Source: Symsagittifera roscoffensis (taxonomy: Eukaryota; Xenacoelomorpha; Acoela; Convolutidae). Taken from it: a stretch of 64,000 nt of DNA. The notes beneath the pieces are model-generated. The model was not told where the DNA came from. It did not search any database and saw only the letters and a program-made list of their open reading frames with translations. Shown piece by piece: positions 31,161-45,699 of this stretch. The DNA is taken from the NCBI RefSeq assembly GCF_963678635.1, contig NC_087063.1:80959574-81023573 (forward strand), in the 5' to 3' direction. Both the position numbers and the translations under genes were made by a program. Within the stretch, counting starts at the first letter, position 1. The number at the start of each line of letters is the position of its first letter.

Positions 31161-31296
31161 AAATTTCACGCTCCAAACTTACTTGATTCGTTAATTTTTG
31201 AAAGTTGGAACTCATAGTAAAATGACGTGCGTTATGTATCATTACGAAGCAAAACCGTGCACTAAATAGGTGCACAACTGAGGTCTGTAGGTCACC

Positions 31297-32410
<1,114 letters not shown>

Positions 32411-33057
32411 ACATACAATTCACAAAACACACAGTTTGGCATCGTAATGATATGCTCACTTTTTATACTCAGGTTGCAGGTGGGAAATCGTATTGACCAT
32501 GCTTTAAAAAACTTTGATATAAAAAATTTAGCTGGATTAAGAAACACCAATTTATGAATTCCGTCATTTTGGATCAATGAATCATTGTTTCAAAGAGAAA
32601 GAAAAGAACCCAGAGGGAGCAGTTTTGTTGCCGAACGCTCCTAAACTCGCAAACTCATTTGAAAAGTCAGTTAAGTTTGGCTTTGTTTCAAGATCATTCA
32701 ACTCATGTTACTGTTATTATTCTTTAGAACACCCATTTTCACGAACCAGTTTCTTCGTGTTTTATCTGAAGTGCCATTTATTCAGAAACTCCAATACAAA
32801 ATCTTATAAAAAAGTTCGTCTGCAACTGAAAAATACCATTTTACTTTTACGATAAGAGAGCACATATTGAGAAAAATATTATCTTAAAAAAAGCACAGAT
32901 ATAAAGTAGAAACGCGTTGTATGATGTTACTTAAGCAAATTTGCTGCTAACTTTTTGTTCAAACAAGCAATGATTTTTCTTGTTACGAGCTGAGAAGATA
33001 CAGCACGCGTTAAACTCGCGTGCGTTTTATTCAATAATTTTGCGTTTGATTATTCCA

Positions 33058-34746
33058 ATGGCTGCGTCGGCTTCTGATGAAGACTCCTCATTAAGCGCCG
33101 AAAACTTCAGAAGGCATGTTTTTTTAAACGGAATCATCAAGTTCACTGCCGATCGCCTCTCACAAAGCCTGATGATTTACTTTCTACAAGAAGGAAACAC
33201 TACATGGGAATCATTCATAGAAGACGAAGAAATCAAAATGCACATCAACAAGAAGTATAAGCGGTTCCTTGGTACCCTGGACAGGTCAGATACAACTTTA
33301 CTTACTGATCTCATAGATGAGTTCCCAATTGATCACACACTTTCCGCTAAGTATGATGGCGACATCAAAAAATTGCGAAGTCTCCGGAATTCAGTTGGCC
33401 ATGAAGTAGTTCCAGCTACCGATAAGATTTCAGCAACCGCTTACAAAAAGAAAATATCAGATCTTGAAGAACTAATCAAAATGTTCCAAGACAAGTACCC
33501 TGGCATGGTGAAACTGGAAAACTTGAAAAAACTTCTGAAAAAAATTGAAGAATTTCCGACTGATCTGCCAACAAGTAACATTCATCATATGGATGAGATA
33601 GTTGGAAGAAAAGAAGAGCTACGTGAACTGAAAGACCGAGTGGAATCATCGCCTCGTATTCTGATTACAGGCGCGCCGGGAATCGGCAAGACCTCGTTGG
33701 CTGTGACGTTTGCAAAAGCTCTAATCGAGGATCCTTTGATCATTTGTCTGTTTGTGTCACTGAAGAACTTCAAAAAGTTCAAAATTTGCGATGAAAGCGA
33801 ATTGGAAAATGAAATCAGCAGTGTCATCGGAAAACACATCGGCAAGATCCGCGAAGCCGTTAACCAATCGCCTAAAGACGCGTTTGTAATTCTTCAAGAC
33901 TATGTCTACAGTATTCCAAACTACGCAAAACTCTTGATAATTTTGGATAATATCGACGGTTTTGACAGTCAGAAGTCTGAGATAGTTCTGGAGAGCGTAA
34001 TCAAGCGCCTTTGTCCAGCCGAGGGAAATATCAAGTTTTTATGTACTTCCAGAAATTGGATGACAGACGTGGATATTTTTTCAGAAAACATTATTGCTCT
34101 AGACCGGATCAAGTCCAGAGACGATGTTTTAGCCTGGTTCCAGGATAATGCTAAAGGTATTGATGTTAGCATCATACAAGAAGCAGTTCTTGCTTCTGAT
34201 GGAGTCCCACTCCTAATGACCCTGCTCAGATCACGACTGCTTATTAGGAATCGAAAGCCTATCAAAGCGGGAGATATTTCGAAATTAAAACTGACCGAAA
34301 AGCAAGAAAAAAGAATCGACGAGGTTCTCAGCTGGTCTTTCGAATCGCTGCTACAAGAAGATGATTTGCAGCTTTTTATGCAATGCGCTAGCATTTTCCC
34401 TGATTTCATAAACGAGTCTGCTTTGAAATCAATATTTCACAAATCAGCCAGGCGTTGTGAAGCATCTGCAGGGAAATGTTTCGAACAATTGGCTGATTTG
34501 AGTTTGATTCAATACAACGATAATAACGATAAATACTATATGCACGCTTACATTCAAGAATACTCTCAAAGGAAGTGTTCGGATCAAATGAAAAATCTGA
34601 AATGCTTATATTTCTCTAATTATTATTCAAAACTAATGAAAATTACCCAAGATCATTTAACAAAGAGGGATAGATTTGACGGGGCTGTCGAAACAATTCT
34701 TGACGATGTTGAAAACTATCTCGAGTTTCTCAAGGTCGAAAGTTGA
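33058..34746 (+). CDS. HEPN-NB-ARC STAND receptor
   Basis: 562 residues from the ATG at 33058 (the open frame extends upstream only without ATG). Residues about 20-145 look like the DZIP3-type HEPN domain, with DTTLLTDLIDEFP and the catalytic RNase motif R110-NSVG-H115. A VGR linker (182-184) leads to a complete NB-ARC module: P-loop GAPGIGKTS (205-213), Walker B LLIILDNID (292-300), sensor FLCTSRNW (327-334), GLPL-type DGVPLLMTLL (381-390), a winged-helix region (about 428-486) and YYMHAYIQEY (493-502) in place of the MHD motif. STAND ATPases are switches that oligomerise on ligand binding; HEPN domains often cut RNA. I infer an intracellular receptor whose activation could unleash RNA cleavage. 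The frame ends without sensor repeats, which probably lie in the next exon. A first-exon relic lies 2 kb upstream. Confidence 0.85.
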   Translation: MAASASDEDSSLSAENFRRHVFLNGIIKFTADRLSQSLMIYFLQEGNTTWESFIEDEEIKMHINKKYKRFLGTLDRSDTTLLTDLIDEFPIDHTLSAKYDGDIKKLRSLRNSVGHEVVPATDKISATAYKKKISDLEELIKMFQDKYPGMVKLENLKKLLKKIEEFPTDLPTSNIHHMDEIVGRKEELRELKDRVESSPRILITGAPGIGKTSLAVTFAKALIEDPLIICLFVSLKNFKKFKICDESELENEISSVIGKHIGKIREAVNQSPKDAFVILQDYVYSIPNYAKLLIILDNIDGFDSQKSEIVLESVIKRLCPAEGNIKFLCTSRNWMTDVDIFSENIIALDRIKSRDDVLAWFQDNAKGIDVSIIQEAVLASDGVPLLMTLLRSRLLIRNRKPIKAGDISKLKLTEKQEKRIDEVLSWSFESLLQEDDLQLFMQCASIFPDFINESALKSIFHKSARRCEASAGKCFEQLADLSLIQYNDNNDKYYMHAYIQEYSQRKCSDQMKNLKCLYFSNYYSKLMKITQDHLTKRDRFDGAVETILDDVENYLEFLKVES

Positions 34747-35368
34747 CAATTCGTCGGAAGCGTAGATGGTTGATTAAAATAGTAAGTATTGATTCTTTTG
34801 AAGAAAGTGACACAAAATTGTCCTGGTGATATTTTTTTTCAGCCAAATTTCGAATTTCACTACATTTTTGACAGAAAATTTTTTCTCATCTAGAAAGTTC
34901 AACTAGAAGTCATTCATGCTTTGAGCTCAAATTAAAAAAGACACATTACTTTATATCAATTGTTGCAAACCTATGAAAACTTAAAATTGTCAGGCATACA
35001 TATCGCGCGTATACAGATATAAAATGCTCGATTAACAACGTGCTAATAAGGTCGAAAGTTGATAATTCGTCGGAAGCATAGATGGTTGAATAAAATAGTA
35101 AGTATTGATTCTTTTGAAGAAAGTGACACAAAATTGTCCTGGTGGTACTTTTTTTTCAGCCAAATTTCGAATTTTATTACATTTTTGACAGAAAGTTTTT
35201 TCTCATCTAGAAAGCTCAACTAGAAGCTATTGGTGCCTTGAGCTCAAACTTTTAAAAAAACGCATTACTTTATATCAATTGTTGCAAACCTATGAAAACT
35301 TAAAACTGTCAGGCATACATATCGCGCGTATACAGATAAAAAATGCTCGATATACATCGTGCTAATAA
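34732..35368 (+). repeat. Tandem duplication of about 317 bp between the NB-ARC and TPR open frames
   Basis: 34732-35049 and 35050-35368 are about 90% alike by eye. Each starts AAGGTCGAAAGTTGA, contains a strong donor GTAAGTATT, and has a TTTTTTTTCAG acceptor about 60 bases later. The first copy includes the final codons and stop of the NB-ARC frame. Confidence 0.85.
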
Positions 35369-35390
35369 CGCGTAGGCGGGATATAATCAG

Positions 35391-36444
35391 GTTCAATATA
35401 GGCATGTATCAGCAAAAAATATCAGACCAATTTAATTCCTCACGACGAATTGTCTCTCTGCATCTGAAGTTTGATCCCAAGATTTTATACAATTCCACAA
35501 AAAACTCTTTAGAAATGTTGGATAGGGATGACCCTCTTGCTGCGTACTGGCTGCTCGCTTCTCTTTGGTTTTTAAGCGCAATGATTAAAAACAAAAAACT
35601 CTTTCTTGACTTTGCAAAAAACTTGCAGGCATATTTTACGAGACTGGAACTCTTCTCACATGCTATATTGAGTATGTGTTTCATATCACATCAAGTCCGT
35701 TTAATTAAAGATCAGGACAGCACAGCATCAGAAATACTTGAAAACGCTTCTGAGTTATTACTAAAGCCCAGTGTTTCGCGTTTTTGTCAAGCTTATTTGA
35801 GCTACTCGAAGGGTCGTTTGGTTCAACAGATGTGTAAAAATACCTTGCCCGATGTAAAATGGGAGAAAAAATTCGAATGGGAAGAAAAACTTAGTGCAGA
35901 ATTCTGGGCTGAGTCACTTCGAGAGCTTTTTAAATGGCAATCAGAAGTTTGCACACCGGATAATAAACAAAAAGAAACAATTGAGCGAATCGTAAAAATC
36001 GAAAAAATAGAAATTCTAGCGAGCAAGTTTCGAGACGAAATGGATACAGCAAAGGAAAATAAGAATGAAGAAAAGTTACAAAGTATTATCGAACAAGCAG
36101 AAAAAAGTGTCAATGAATTAAATTCTTTATTGGGCAGTCATGGGGAAACAGCGTTCGCATTCAAAAAACTGGCAGACTTGATTTTCAAAAAGGAAAATGA
36201 GAAAGAAAGGGCTGCTTTCTTTTATGAAAAAGCGTACAAAATGAACGAAGCGAATAAGAGTTCTTCTGCTGCCAATGCTCTAATACTGAGGAGCTGGTCG
36301 CGTTGCTTATCTGACAAAGAGAAAGCACTTGAGAAGCTGGCGGAGGCAAAAAAACTGTTGGAAGATAATCACATGATGAGACACAAATGGTATGAAAGAG
36401 TTGTTATATCGGAGAAGAAGTTACTTCAGATATCGCATGATTGA
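35391..36444 (+). CDS. TPR-like helical-repeat protein or C-terminal exon of the receptor
   Basis: Open from a possible acceptor ATAATCAG (ending 35390), or from the ATG at 35404 (346 residues), to TGA. It is all-helical in character. Near the end, LLGSHGETAFAFKKLADLIF followed by EKERAAFFYEKAYKMNE reads like a tetratricopeptide repeat of the kind that follows NB-ARC in animal STAND proteins, and the segment after it (ALEKLAEAKKLLEDNH) could be a second. The middle has a charged coiled-coil-like stretch (about 200-260). Same strand, 645 bp after the NB-ARC stop. I think it is the sensor part of the same gene, but phase at the NB-ARC end does not give an obvious in-frame splice, so it could be a separate or split gene. 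Confidence 0.6.
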
Positions 36445-39300
36445 AATGTGTAATTCAATGACTTAATTTCAAAAATCAATTTCTTTTGTCTTGCAAAAAA
36501 ATTGTTAAAACTTACAATCAATTAACAATCAACTAATGCATTTAATATATGGTTGCTTTATTTTAGACAAAACTTAGAGACTGTGCTTTCCATATGAAAA
36601 CTGTTATTTTCTATAAATAGATTGTTTATAAAAACATGCCTTCTTTTCAGTTTCTTGGCTCATTTGCAGACTCATCAAAATGCATGACCACAGACTTGAT
36701 TGAATAGACCAAAGTATAGAAAAATTTCCTCTGTTACTGAACTTGCTTAAATTTCATAGAAAAAGTTTTAATGCATGAAACCATATTGCATTAATTTTTT
36801 GAAACAAAATCATGATAACAAAAATTTTTTAAAATGTAAGTTGAACTTCCAGCGATAGTCGTTTGCAGTCGATACTATCAATTTTTTGTATTACCAACCA
36901 GTTTTGTTGCAAAAATGATTTTGATTGCTACAAGTTGAATAATTGAATCGCAGTAAAGTGAGCGGGTCTGAAAAGGACTATAAAATTAAGGAATTAACCT
37001 GCCCGATTGTGTTTTTATGGAAAACCTATTAGTTTCTGATGAATAAATTGAGTGTGATTGAGGTAACATCAAAAAATGAAAATTTACTGATTTGTTTCTG
37101 ATTTGATTCTTTGTTTCATAAAAAAGTGCGTTAAAACCTCAAGGCTTAAACAATCTGCGAATTCAAAATAAACAAATTCAAACCTGTTCAGACGATCAAC
37201 AAAATAAGGAGAGCAATCAAATGAAATGATCAGTTTAAAAACCTGAAATAAGTGGAGTTCATCTAAAACTAAGTTTCATGAAAAGCAAAGCCGAACTGCC
37301 TCAAACTTTATTGGCCAAATTTTATTAATAACTAGGGCAATTTTACTACAAAACAATATGAAAGCAAAATATCTCATGATGTATACCCTTTGAACAATAC
37401 AGCATTTAATTTTCACAGAAATCATCGACTTCTATTTTTTTTATTTTTTGATAACTTTTTGTTAATAACTAATTTTGCAGACCTGTTAAAATGTCTGCTT
37501 TTGAATCTGATTGAGATAAGAGCGATAACTTAGTTTCAACATTTCAGCGAAATGTTTCAACAAAATCAAAAAAGAAATTTGCTTTGATAATTTTTATCAG
37601 TACAAGGCCAAACTGTGTTCTGTGTTTGGCCTCGTATTGATCGTTTTTTCGTTTCGTGTTTCCTTTGATTAGGCCAATAAAATTTCAAAATTTCAACTTC
37701 GTTAGATTCAAGTGACCTATGCACACCATAAAATGCGCATATCCAGTACACAGTTTGGTCTCGTAATGATCAATTTAAACTGTTAAGAAATTGATGATTT
37801 GGAAAAAAGTGAAAAATACTGTAGGTTGAAAAAACTATAATTAGGTTAGTAGAAAATCATGAAAAAGACATGAAGATGAAGAATAAAAAAAGAACAACAC
37901 GTAGCTAAGGCTTTCCTATTAGCAGCTGGCGGACGTTTCTTCTCGCTACGTCTCGTTGGATTCCTGTGTGAACATATTTTAGGAGGCAAGTATTCAGAAG
38001 CTCCTATAGGTATTCCCTCACTCTAATTTAATTGCAGTTGAGACTCTTGAAACCCGCTAATATATTTGTGTCCCGTTGAAATAAATTTTTCTCATGTAAT
38101 GTGTGGGTAACTCAGTGGATCAAAAGACAGAAAGTTGAACCACTCGAAAAAAAGAAAAGTTGAACCACTTCCTCAAGTTATTTTATGTTTTTTTTTGGTT
38201 TATTGTTTCACGGGTACTGTTTTCCTTGCGGCTTTCGCTGCATTTCTTTTTGTGGTGGTTCTGATTGCCTTTAGGCTGTACTTGTTTGGTAGCTCGATTT
38301 GTTTCTATTGTTGATTAACTGGCTGATGAGATTTGCAAAGGGAAGTCATACAATCATCAGTGAAGAGGATAACATACGTGCGGAATTTTGCAGTCGGCGG
38401 AATGTTCCGAGTGATAAGATCAATTGGACGAACAATTGGAATTTTTGTTTTTGATAATGATTTGCGCAAAAAAAGATGCCGTTTTTTGTACATTTTCAGA
38501 CACTTTATCTATTTTTTTACTCTCTGCCTTACAGTATCATATGTGGTAACTCGGCTGTGAAGATCTTCCATCATCCCCGATATTAAATTAGTTTTCTAGA
38601 ATTGAATAGAGATATTTCACCAGCCAAAGTAGAACATTATGATTCTTGGCGCAACTCGAATTGCAAAAAACTGAAACACAATGAAAATTATCTAGAGCAC
38701 CCGTAAAGTAAACGATTTATCTGCAAAACGCAAATAAGAGACTTTGAATCGTCTAATTTTTTCAGGATTTTCAGCAGACCTGGAAAAAGGAAAAACAGTT
38801 CTGGCAGAATTGACCTTTCTGCTGCCATTAGTAATCCTCAACATTCCATTTCTGATCGAAAAACTTTTTGAAAATTCGGTTAATTTGGCTTGAGATAGAA
38901 TTGATGTTTTGCTTTAGATTTGATATTTAGGAAAATGTTGAACCTGCTGACAAAGTTTGCAATGCGGAGAAATTTTATTTCCAATGGGGGGAAAGTTCTT
39001 TTTTGCAACTCACAGCGGCTTTTTTTAGCGTAAGGTCTCTTGGTTGATAGGCGAGATTTAAAAACTAACTTAACCAGAATTTATTTGGCTCAAAAACAAA
39101 AACTAAATTACAGAGTAAAAAGTTTCTTCAGAAAAAAATCTTTTTCATATCACAGAAGCAATACAGTTACACAGTTTTGACACCTGTTTTTTGTTTCAGA
39201 AAACATTTCCCAGTTTATTGGTGAATCGCGCCTTAAGTTTCTGAATCTAAAAAAAAGTTTCTCCAATTTGGAACCAGATCTAAGCTACATTTTATTATTG
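36445..39300. other. Non-coding interval
   Basis: AT-rich, no supported gene. A small hairpin, GGCCAAAC..GTTTGGCC, lies at 37606-37631. A motif ACACAGTTTGG..TCGTAATGAT at 37747 also occurs at 32429. A minus-strand frame at 38305-38493 is only faintly integrase-like. Confidence 0.5.
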
Positions 39301-40972
39301 GTTATAAATTGGATATTTTATCACTATAAAACATGTAATATTAACCAACCATGATCCATCTAACTAACAACCCACTTATTTGTAAGTGCTGAAATTACTT
39401 GTGATTTCAGCACAAGAGATATTTGAATTTAACTTAGAAATTAGTTACCTCTCAAAGAGACCTTCTAGCAATCGCAATAAGCCAGTATACCCTAGATCTA
39501 TTGAGCCTAGCAGAGACTAGTTAAACACCCTGAGACAAGTAAGTATAAGAGTAAGATTAGGATTGGTATTAGACTAAGAAGTTGCACGAATCTATCCGGC
39601 TGAAAGTAAGATAGCGTGACGAGCAGACGGTGTACCCTATCCGAAATTACTCTATGAGTTAAACCTCGGTCATAACTCATCTGGTGCGACCATAAGTCTC
39701 GAATAAGAGCTTAAAAAACAAAATAGCTTAGAACTAACAAAATAGATTAGAAATAGACAAAAACATTTCCGAAATGTTACATGATAATAATTTAATTGAA
39801 TTGTCTCTACGACTCAATAGATCAGAGCCGCTATTCCGTACAATACGAGAACTACCCGTTTTTGGAAGAAGACCTCGGACAAGAGAAGATTTACGACTAC
39901 GAAGAAACTTGCCATTAAGTTTCATGGTCGTACGGCAAAAGCCAGAACAAACTTTTATATTTAGAATTTTACTAGTAATGAATTTAGATTTTCATTTGCA
40001 AACATAAAACCTTGAAAAACAATCTTCAATGATTATTTCAGGCGTTATACAAAATATAGTATTGTACAATAACGATTGATAAAAACATCTCGAATCGTTT
40101 CCTCCAAAACTGCAGTAAGATTCAAAAAGATATCTGAAAAATAAATTTTTTAAAAGAAAAATAAAAAATCGTTAACATGATCATAAATTATTAGTATATA
40201 CAAATCATCGTGTCATCTCCAGTTTCATCATTTAAACATAATAGCAATCATAAAACTACTAACATCATCAAAAACTAAACTTTTCTGTCAATAAAACATA
40301 AAATTATTTTTAAAGGCTTGTCCTAAATTTTATCTTTATTTAACTTAAATTTATCTACACCTTAAATACAAATCATCAAGGCTTTCCTTGGATCTCCTTA
40401 ATACCTAATTTAATTCAGTTTATACCATTAAAATTCATATCTGATCATCAAGGCTTATCCTTGGATCAAACAGAACAATTTTGTTCTCGCCCACCCTATT
40501 AATAAAGTGTCTAACGACCTCAAACGTCGATTCACTACCCAACCCTTTCAAAGACCCAGGTTTAATAGAAACTCTTCAAATCACTCTAACCATTCTAATT
40601 AAGCTAGACAGTGAAGAACTTCGGTTTTTCATTCTTCACTTGACCCCCTCTTACCTGACCCAGGCTAAATCTTAAATCTTAGTAAGTTTAAAATAGTACC
40701 TAACGAACTAATCGCGTTCTAATTATACCTGAACCTTGTAGATCGATTTACTATTCTCCAACCCTTGAATACAATCAGTAATTTAGATGCACATTGCAAA
40801 CTAAAAGAAACAGTAAATAAAAACTACCCAGTTCACGATCAATTATTTTTTTCTGATTCAAAAGCCACATCACCACATCAAATATACAAAAATCAACCAG
40901 TACGTTTATACAATTGGAACCAACCAATCAGACACATTGAACATTACGCACTGACAGTTATAAAAAGAAAAA

Positions 40973-43900
40973 ATGAGCCAAAATCCAAGTGATGGAAGTC
41001 CAGACGAAAACTTTGTTTTCCCATTTCTCATAAACTCACTCACTGAAGAAAGAGGACAAATACAATTTTGTAATAATTTAATCGCAAATGAATTCGAACA
41101 AGGAATTAGCCCATGTAAAGCAGAATTCTCAGAAATAAAAATCAAAAGACAAATTATCGATCATTATTGAAAAGGAGTATTTAACAAAACACAACCATAT
41201 GAAATCTACACCATAGAACTCAGCACAGAAATTAAATTTCATAACAAACATGTTATTCAATCAGACGATGTTGACATAGAATTTTCAAAAGTATTCGCAG
41301 AATACATCAAAAACATACAACACCAAAATTTACAGAGAGCAAATTCAAAATTCACAAACTATGTTTTTTCACTAATATATAATTATATATCCATACTAGA
41401 AAAAACAGGAACTGAAAGTACATCACCAGTTCAAACATCAAGAAACAAGAATGTAAGAAATGAAATTGCCGCTTTTTCAGCATTTTTAAATACAATCCGT
41501 GAAAATTTTTCAAGCTATGAAATTTCACAAATTGTTAAACACGATTTACAAAAAATCTTAGCATGGTCTATAATTGATTATTTTACACATAATATTGATT
41601 TAATTGCACAAGCAAGAAAAAATTTTAGACCTCAAAGTACCAATGACGACACTGTCATTGCAGAACAATCAGATTATATTTGGAAACCTGAATGGTCTCA
41701 TCCATTATTTCTGAACATAGCAATAGACATCTCAAGTCAAGCAATCAAAACAATTTCTATTCACAAAGACTATGTAAAGGTATTTCTACTTACAATAGAT
41801 GCAACACCTTTAAATTATAATTCATTTTTACATGATAGAAGACAAAATAATAGCTTAAATTCAACCCTTGTACAACAGGAAAATTTGAATGGAACTAGAA
41901 ATCTTACACAACAAGATATTCAAACACCATCGCATTTTGTTAATGAAGAAGCAGCTGAAACAATAGTAACAACTACACAACAAAGTATTTCACCAATACA
42001 TCCAAACATTACAACACCAAAACCTAAAAATCAAACATTACCACAAGTAAAATTGCAATCTACGGTTAAACCCTCGGTTGCTCCAAAAAGTTCACATATG
42101 GATTATCAGACATATAGACCAATGACAAAACCAACACACAAACAAAGAACATTCACCCGAAGTATTTTCGCAGAACACAATTATAATTATGTAAACCCAT
42201 CGAAAACAACTCATCCTCCCCGTACACATAGGCAAAATCATTTATTTTCACAAAAGTCAAATTTTCCAATGACATCAACAAATTCAGTAAATTTCCATGA
42301 CTATCCACATCCCTCTCAAGATCATAGTGAAACTTATCCATTTTTCCAACATAATAGGAATAAATAACAAACACCATATCACACATCAAATTATTTTTCA
42401 TCAGAGGATGACGATTATTATCAACCAGATAATTTTGCACCATACACAAAAGAATATCGTACACAAAAACCTCGAATAAATAAGGTATCTCAAAATATAA
42501 AATCTCAACCACAAAATTTAGCTAATACACAAAGCTATCAACCGATGAACATACAAAATCAATCAAGCACACAATCCTATCAACCAGCACAATCACAAAA
42601 CCCAGCCATTATGAATTCTTATCAACCAACACAAATGCAAATTGAAATACCACTACCATATTATTTTCAACAACACAAAATAACACAAAATCAACTTACA
42701 AATTTTTCACAAATGCCAAATGCCGCAGAATCACTACAAATGACAATGAATCCATACATAATGGGTGGATCCTCAATAATATCAAATAAACCATTGATGG
42801 TATTTACAGATACAGACCCTGAATACTCTGTAGAAGATTATTTAAATGCAATCACAGCAAATTTAATTATAAATATAGGACCTGAACCAATTAATAAGCC
42901 ACTTCACTAAAATTGGATACATAGACGCACAGCGTTCATACAAACAACAATTGATGGCGCAGCTCAAAAATTGTTTTCAGTTTTACCTATAGATAAAAAA
43001 ACAGATTGGAAAAGATTCACTCAAGAATTTTCAAAAATGTTTGGCTCTGAAAGAAATAACAACATCAGAGAATTTTATGTAAAGAAATTCTTAGACTACC
43101 AAACGAAACAATTAAACAATTGGCAGTTCGAATCGAAACACTAATTCGAAAAGCATATTCACTTAAAACCCATGATTATAAAAACACGAAAATGACAGAA
43201 ATTTTAATGATGACTCTAACACCCCAATTAAGGAAAATAGCTATTAAAAAGATAGCATCACATCCCTCCTCAATTCGAGAACCAGATTTAGATTTCAGAA
43301 AACTAGTTGATAAACTAGAACAAGCAGAAATCACAATGAAACTCGAATAAACTGAAACTTTTAAGCTACAACACGTCAATATAATCGAAACAAAAACTAC
43401 ACATATAAACAACATACAAGATTCAGATGTAGATCTAACTGAAAAAATCACTAAAATTTTAAACATATATGAGACAAACCCAAATTTCAAAGGCAAACCA
43501 TCTTTCAAAAAATGGTGTAATTATTGCCAAAGATACGGACACAGTATTGCCGAATGTAGACAAAAACAACAAGATAACCAAAATAAACCACAAAAATACA
43601 AAGAACCAAATAAATCATTCTATCAATACATGAAAAAAGACCAAAATTTACCAAACAAAAAAATACATAGTAACAACAGCTCTGGTAAACCACTTCCAAA
43701 TAAATCAAATTATTGAAGAAACCAATCACCCTATAATTCTAGTTATAGAGATAGATCACCAGAACAAAGAAAATTACGAAAATTCTCACAAAATAGATAT
43801 AGTCGATCAAATAGTCAAAATAATCAGTATGGAAATAACTATTCACAATCAAATTCAAACAGAACAGAATTGTTTGATATCAGTTCCCATTCAAATTCTA

Positions 43901-44238
43901 GGAATAGACACTATTCAAACGATAGATCACGAAACTCATCATACAATAGAAACAGAAACTATTCAAACAAAAGAAATAGGAGTTATTCCAATAATCGAAA
44001 TCAACGTTACCAAAACAGTAGATCAAGAAATAATTCATACAGCAGATTCAATTATCAACGAACAAATAACAACAACTACCATAATAGATCACGAAAAAGT
44101 TCACAAAATAAGAATGCAAACTATGACAATCAACAAAGGAATTATTTTCAATCTCCTCATATAAATAATTATCACTACTGCGATTCCCAAAACAAATATA
44201 GAAGCAATGCACCGAAACATCAAGGACATATTAATTAG
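40973..44238 (+). pseudogene. gag relic with CCHC zinc knuckle
   Basis: Starts MSQNPSDGSPDENF at 40973, hits a TGA at 41168 and continues in frame beyond it. A Gln/Asn/Pro-rich middle follows, with breaks near 42366, 42908 and 43350. A zinc knuckle WCNYCQRYGHSIAEC (C-x2-C-x4-H-x4-C, about 43513) is followed by a tail rich in Arg, Asn, Ser and Tyr like a nucleocapsid. Not functional. Confidence 0.7.
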
Positions 44239-44370
44239 GTACAAACAACTGAATAAACAAATTCAGACCCCCCTGGTATCGATGATACAGAAAGTACAGA
44301 ATTACAATTAAATCGCAATTGTGAATAAACAGACAGCGAAAGTGATACAAACAATACTATCTCAGTTAAT

Positions 44371-45063
44371 ATGATCACAGCTGAAAATTATTACGAACCT
44401 ATTTTATATGAACAACCTTTCGCTTCACACATTTACGGAAATCAATTGGAACTTCTTCAAAATTACTACACTACACCTATTACTAATAATGTACCAGTTG
44501 AACATGAAGTAAATAGAATTAACACTGTAATTAAACCCGAAAAAGACAAAGTACAAAGCTCACGTACAAACCACATATACCAAAATATACAATAAGAACA
44601 ACCAAGAGAAAAAAATTGGACAAGTCCATTTCTCTTAAAAAGTCCAAAAAGTAAAGTGTTTCAACCACCAGATTTTGAAATAGATTTCTTAATCGACTCA
44701 GTAGCAGAATCAAATATAACTAATATTCCTACTTGGAACGAAATTATAACACTACATCGAACCCTAGTACCTATTAAGACAGCCAGCAAATTAGCAACAG
44801 CACAGGGCTCAACATTATTAATTTATGGAAAAATCCAACTTTTCCTAGTTCCCACAAGAACAATGGAACAAAACAACATCTTAAACAAACCATTTAAACA
44901 AACATTCCACATAAAAGATATAAAACACAATATCATTGGCATAGCATTTATAACTAAGTGTATTCACACAATAAATATTTTATATAGTCAACTTCATATA
45001 AAACACAAGTACACAAGAATGAAAAATACATCCTTAACATTCTTTCAAAGAATAAGCAAATAA
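44371..45063 (+). pseudogene. Retropepsin region relic
   Basis: FEIDFLIDSVAESNI stands where the aspartic-protease active site is expected; the third residue of the D-S/T-G triad is Val. The frame is broken by a stop at 44593 and ends at 45061. Followed by a region I cannot assign (45202-45510). Confidence 0.6.
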
Positions 45064-45699
45064 CCACCGTTTTTCTCTAAGTTTTACCCTATTTACAATC
45101 AACAACGAGAATATCTGAAACCACTATCAGGAAATGTATATAACTTTTCAATTAAACAAGTTCACCAATACGATAAAAAACAAAATAAACAACATCTCTT
45201 TATGTCAGATCTTGAATTTAAACCCATCCATAAATCTTATCGAATAACAATTTCATCCATAAAATACATGAAACATTCAAACTCCGATATTATTTCTTTT
45301 TACGTATATAACAATTCACCATACCAGATAACATTACCTCTAGGACTCTTAGAATACTGTGAAACAAATGCCAAAATTTTACCTATAAACGAAGTAGCAT
45401 ATCGAGTCAATAATATATTACAATTACTAGACATATGTCAATCAACAATTCTTGATGAAGAATTATCAATAAACAAAATAATAAGCAATGAAAAAAGAAA
45501 CACAAATTAATTCACAAAAAACACCATAATTTAAAACAACGTTTAAAATATCACATTATACAGAAGAATTTCTAACAATATACAAATTTCTAACAATAAT
45601 TAATTTTCAACATTCTCAAATAACACAAAACGAATTCGACAAATTAGCCAAACTGTTATTAAATTATCCAACAGCTTATGCAACATCAAAATTCGATGT

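Noticed and set aside
33585-34409. Minus-strand frames opposite the NB-ARC gene (86 and 146 codons)
   Set aside because: Antisense shadows of the conserved NB-ARC coding frame.
38305-38493. Minus-strand frame with RPIDLI..PTAKFRTYVILFTDD, faintly like a Copia integrase core
   Set aside because: Only about 30 residues are suggestive, spacing is off and nothing else of an element is near. Too weak to call.
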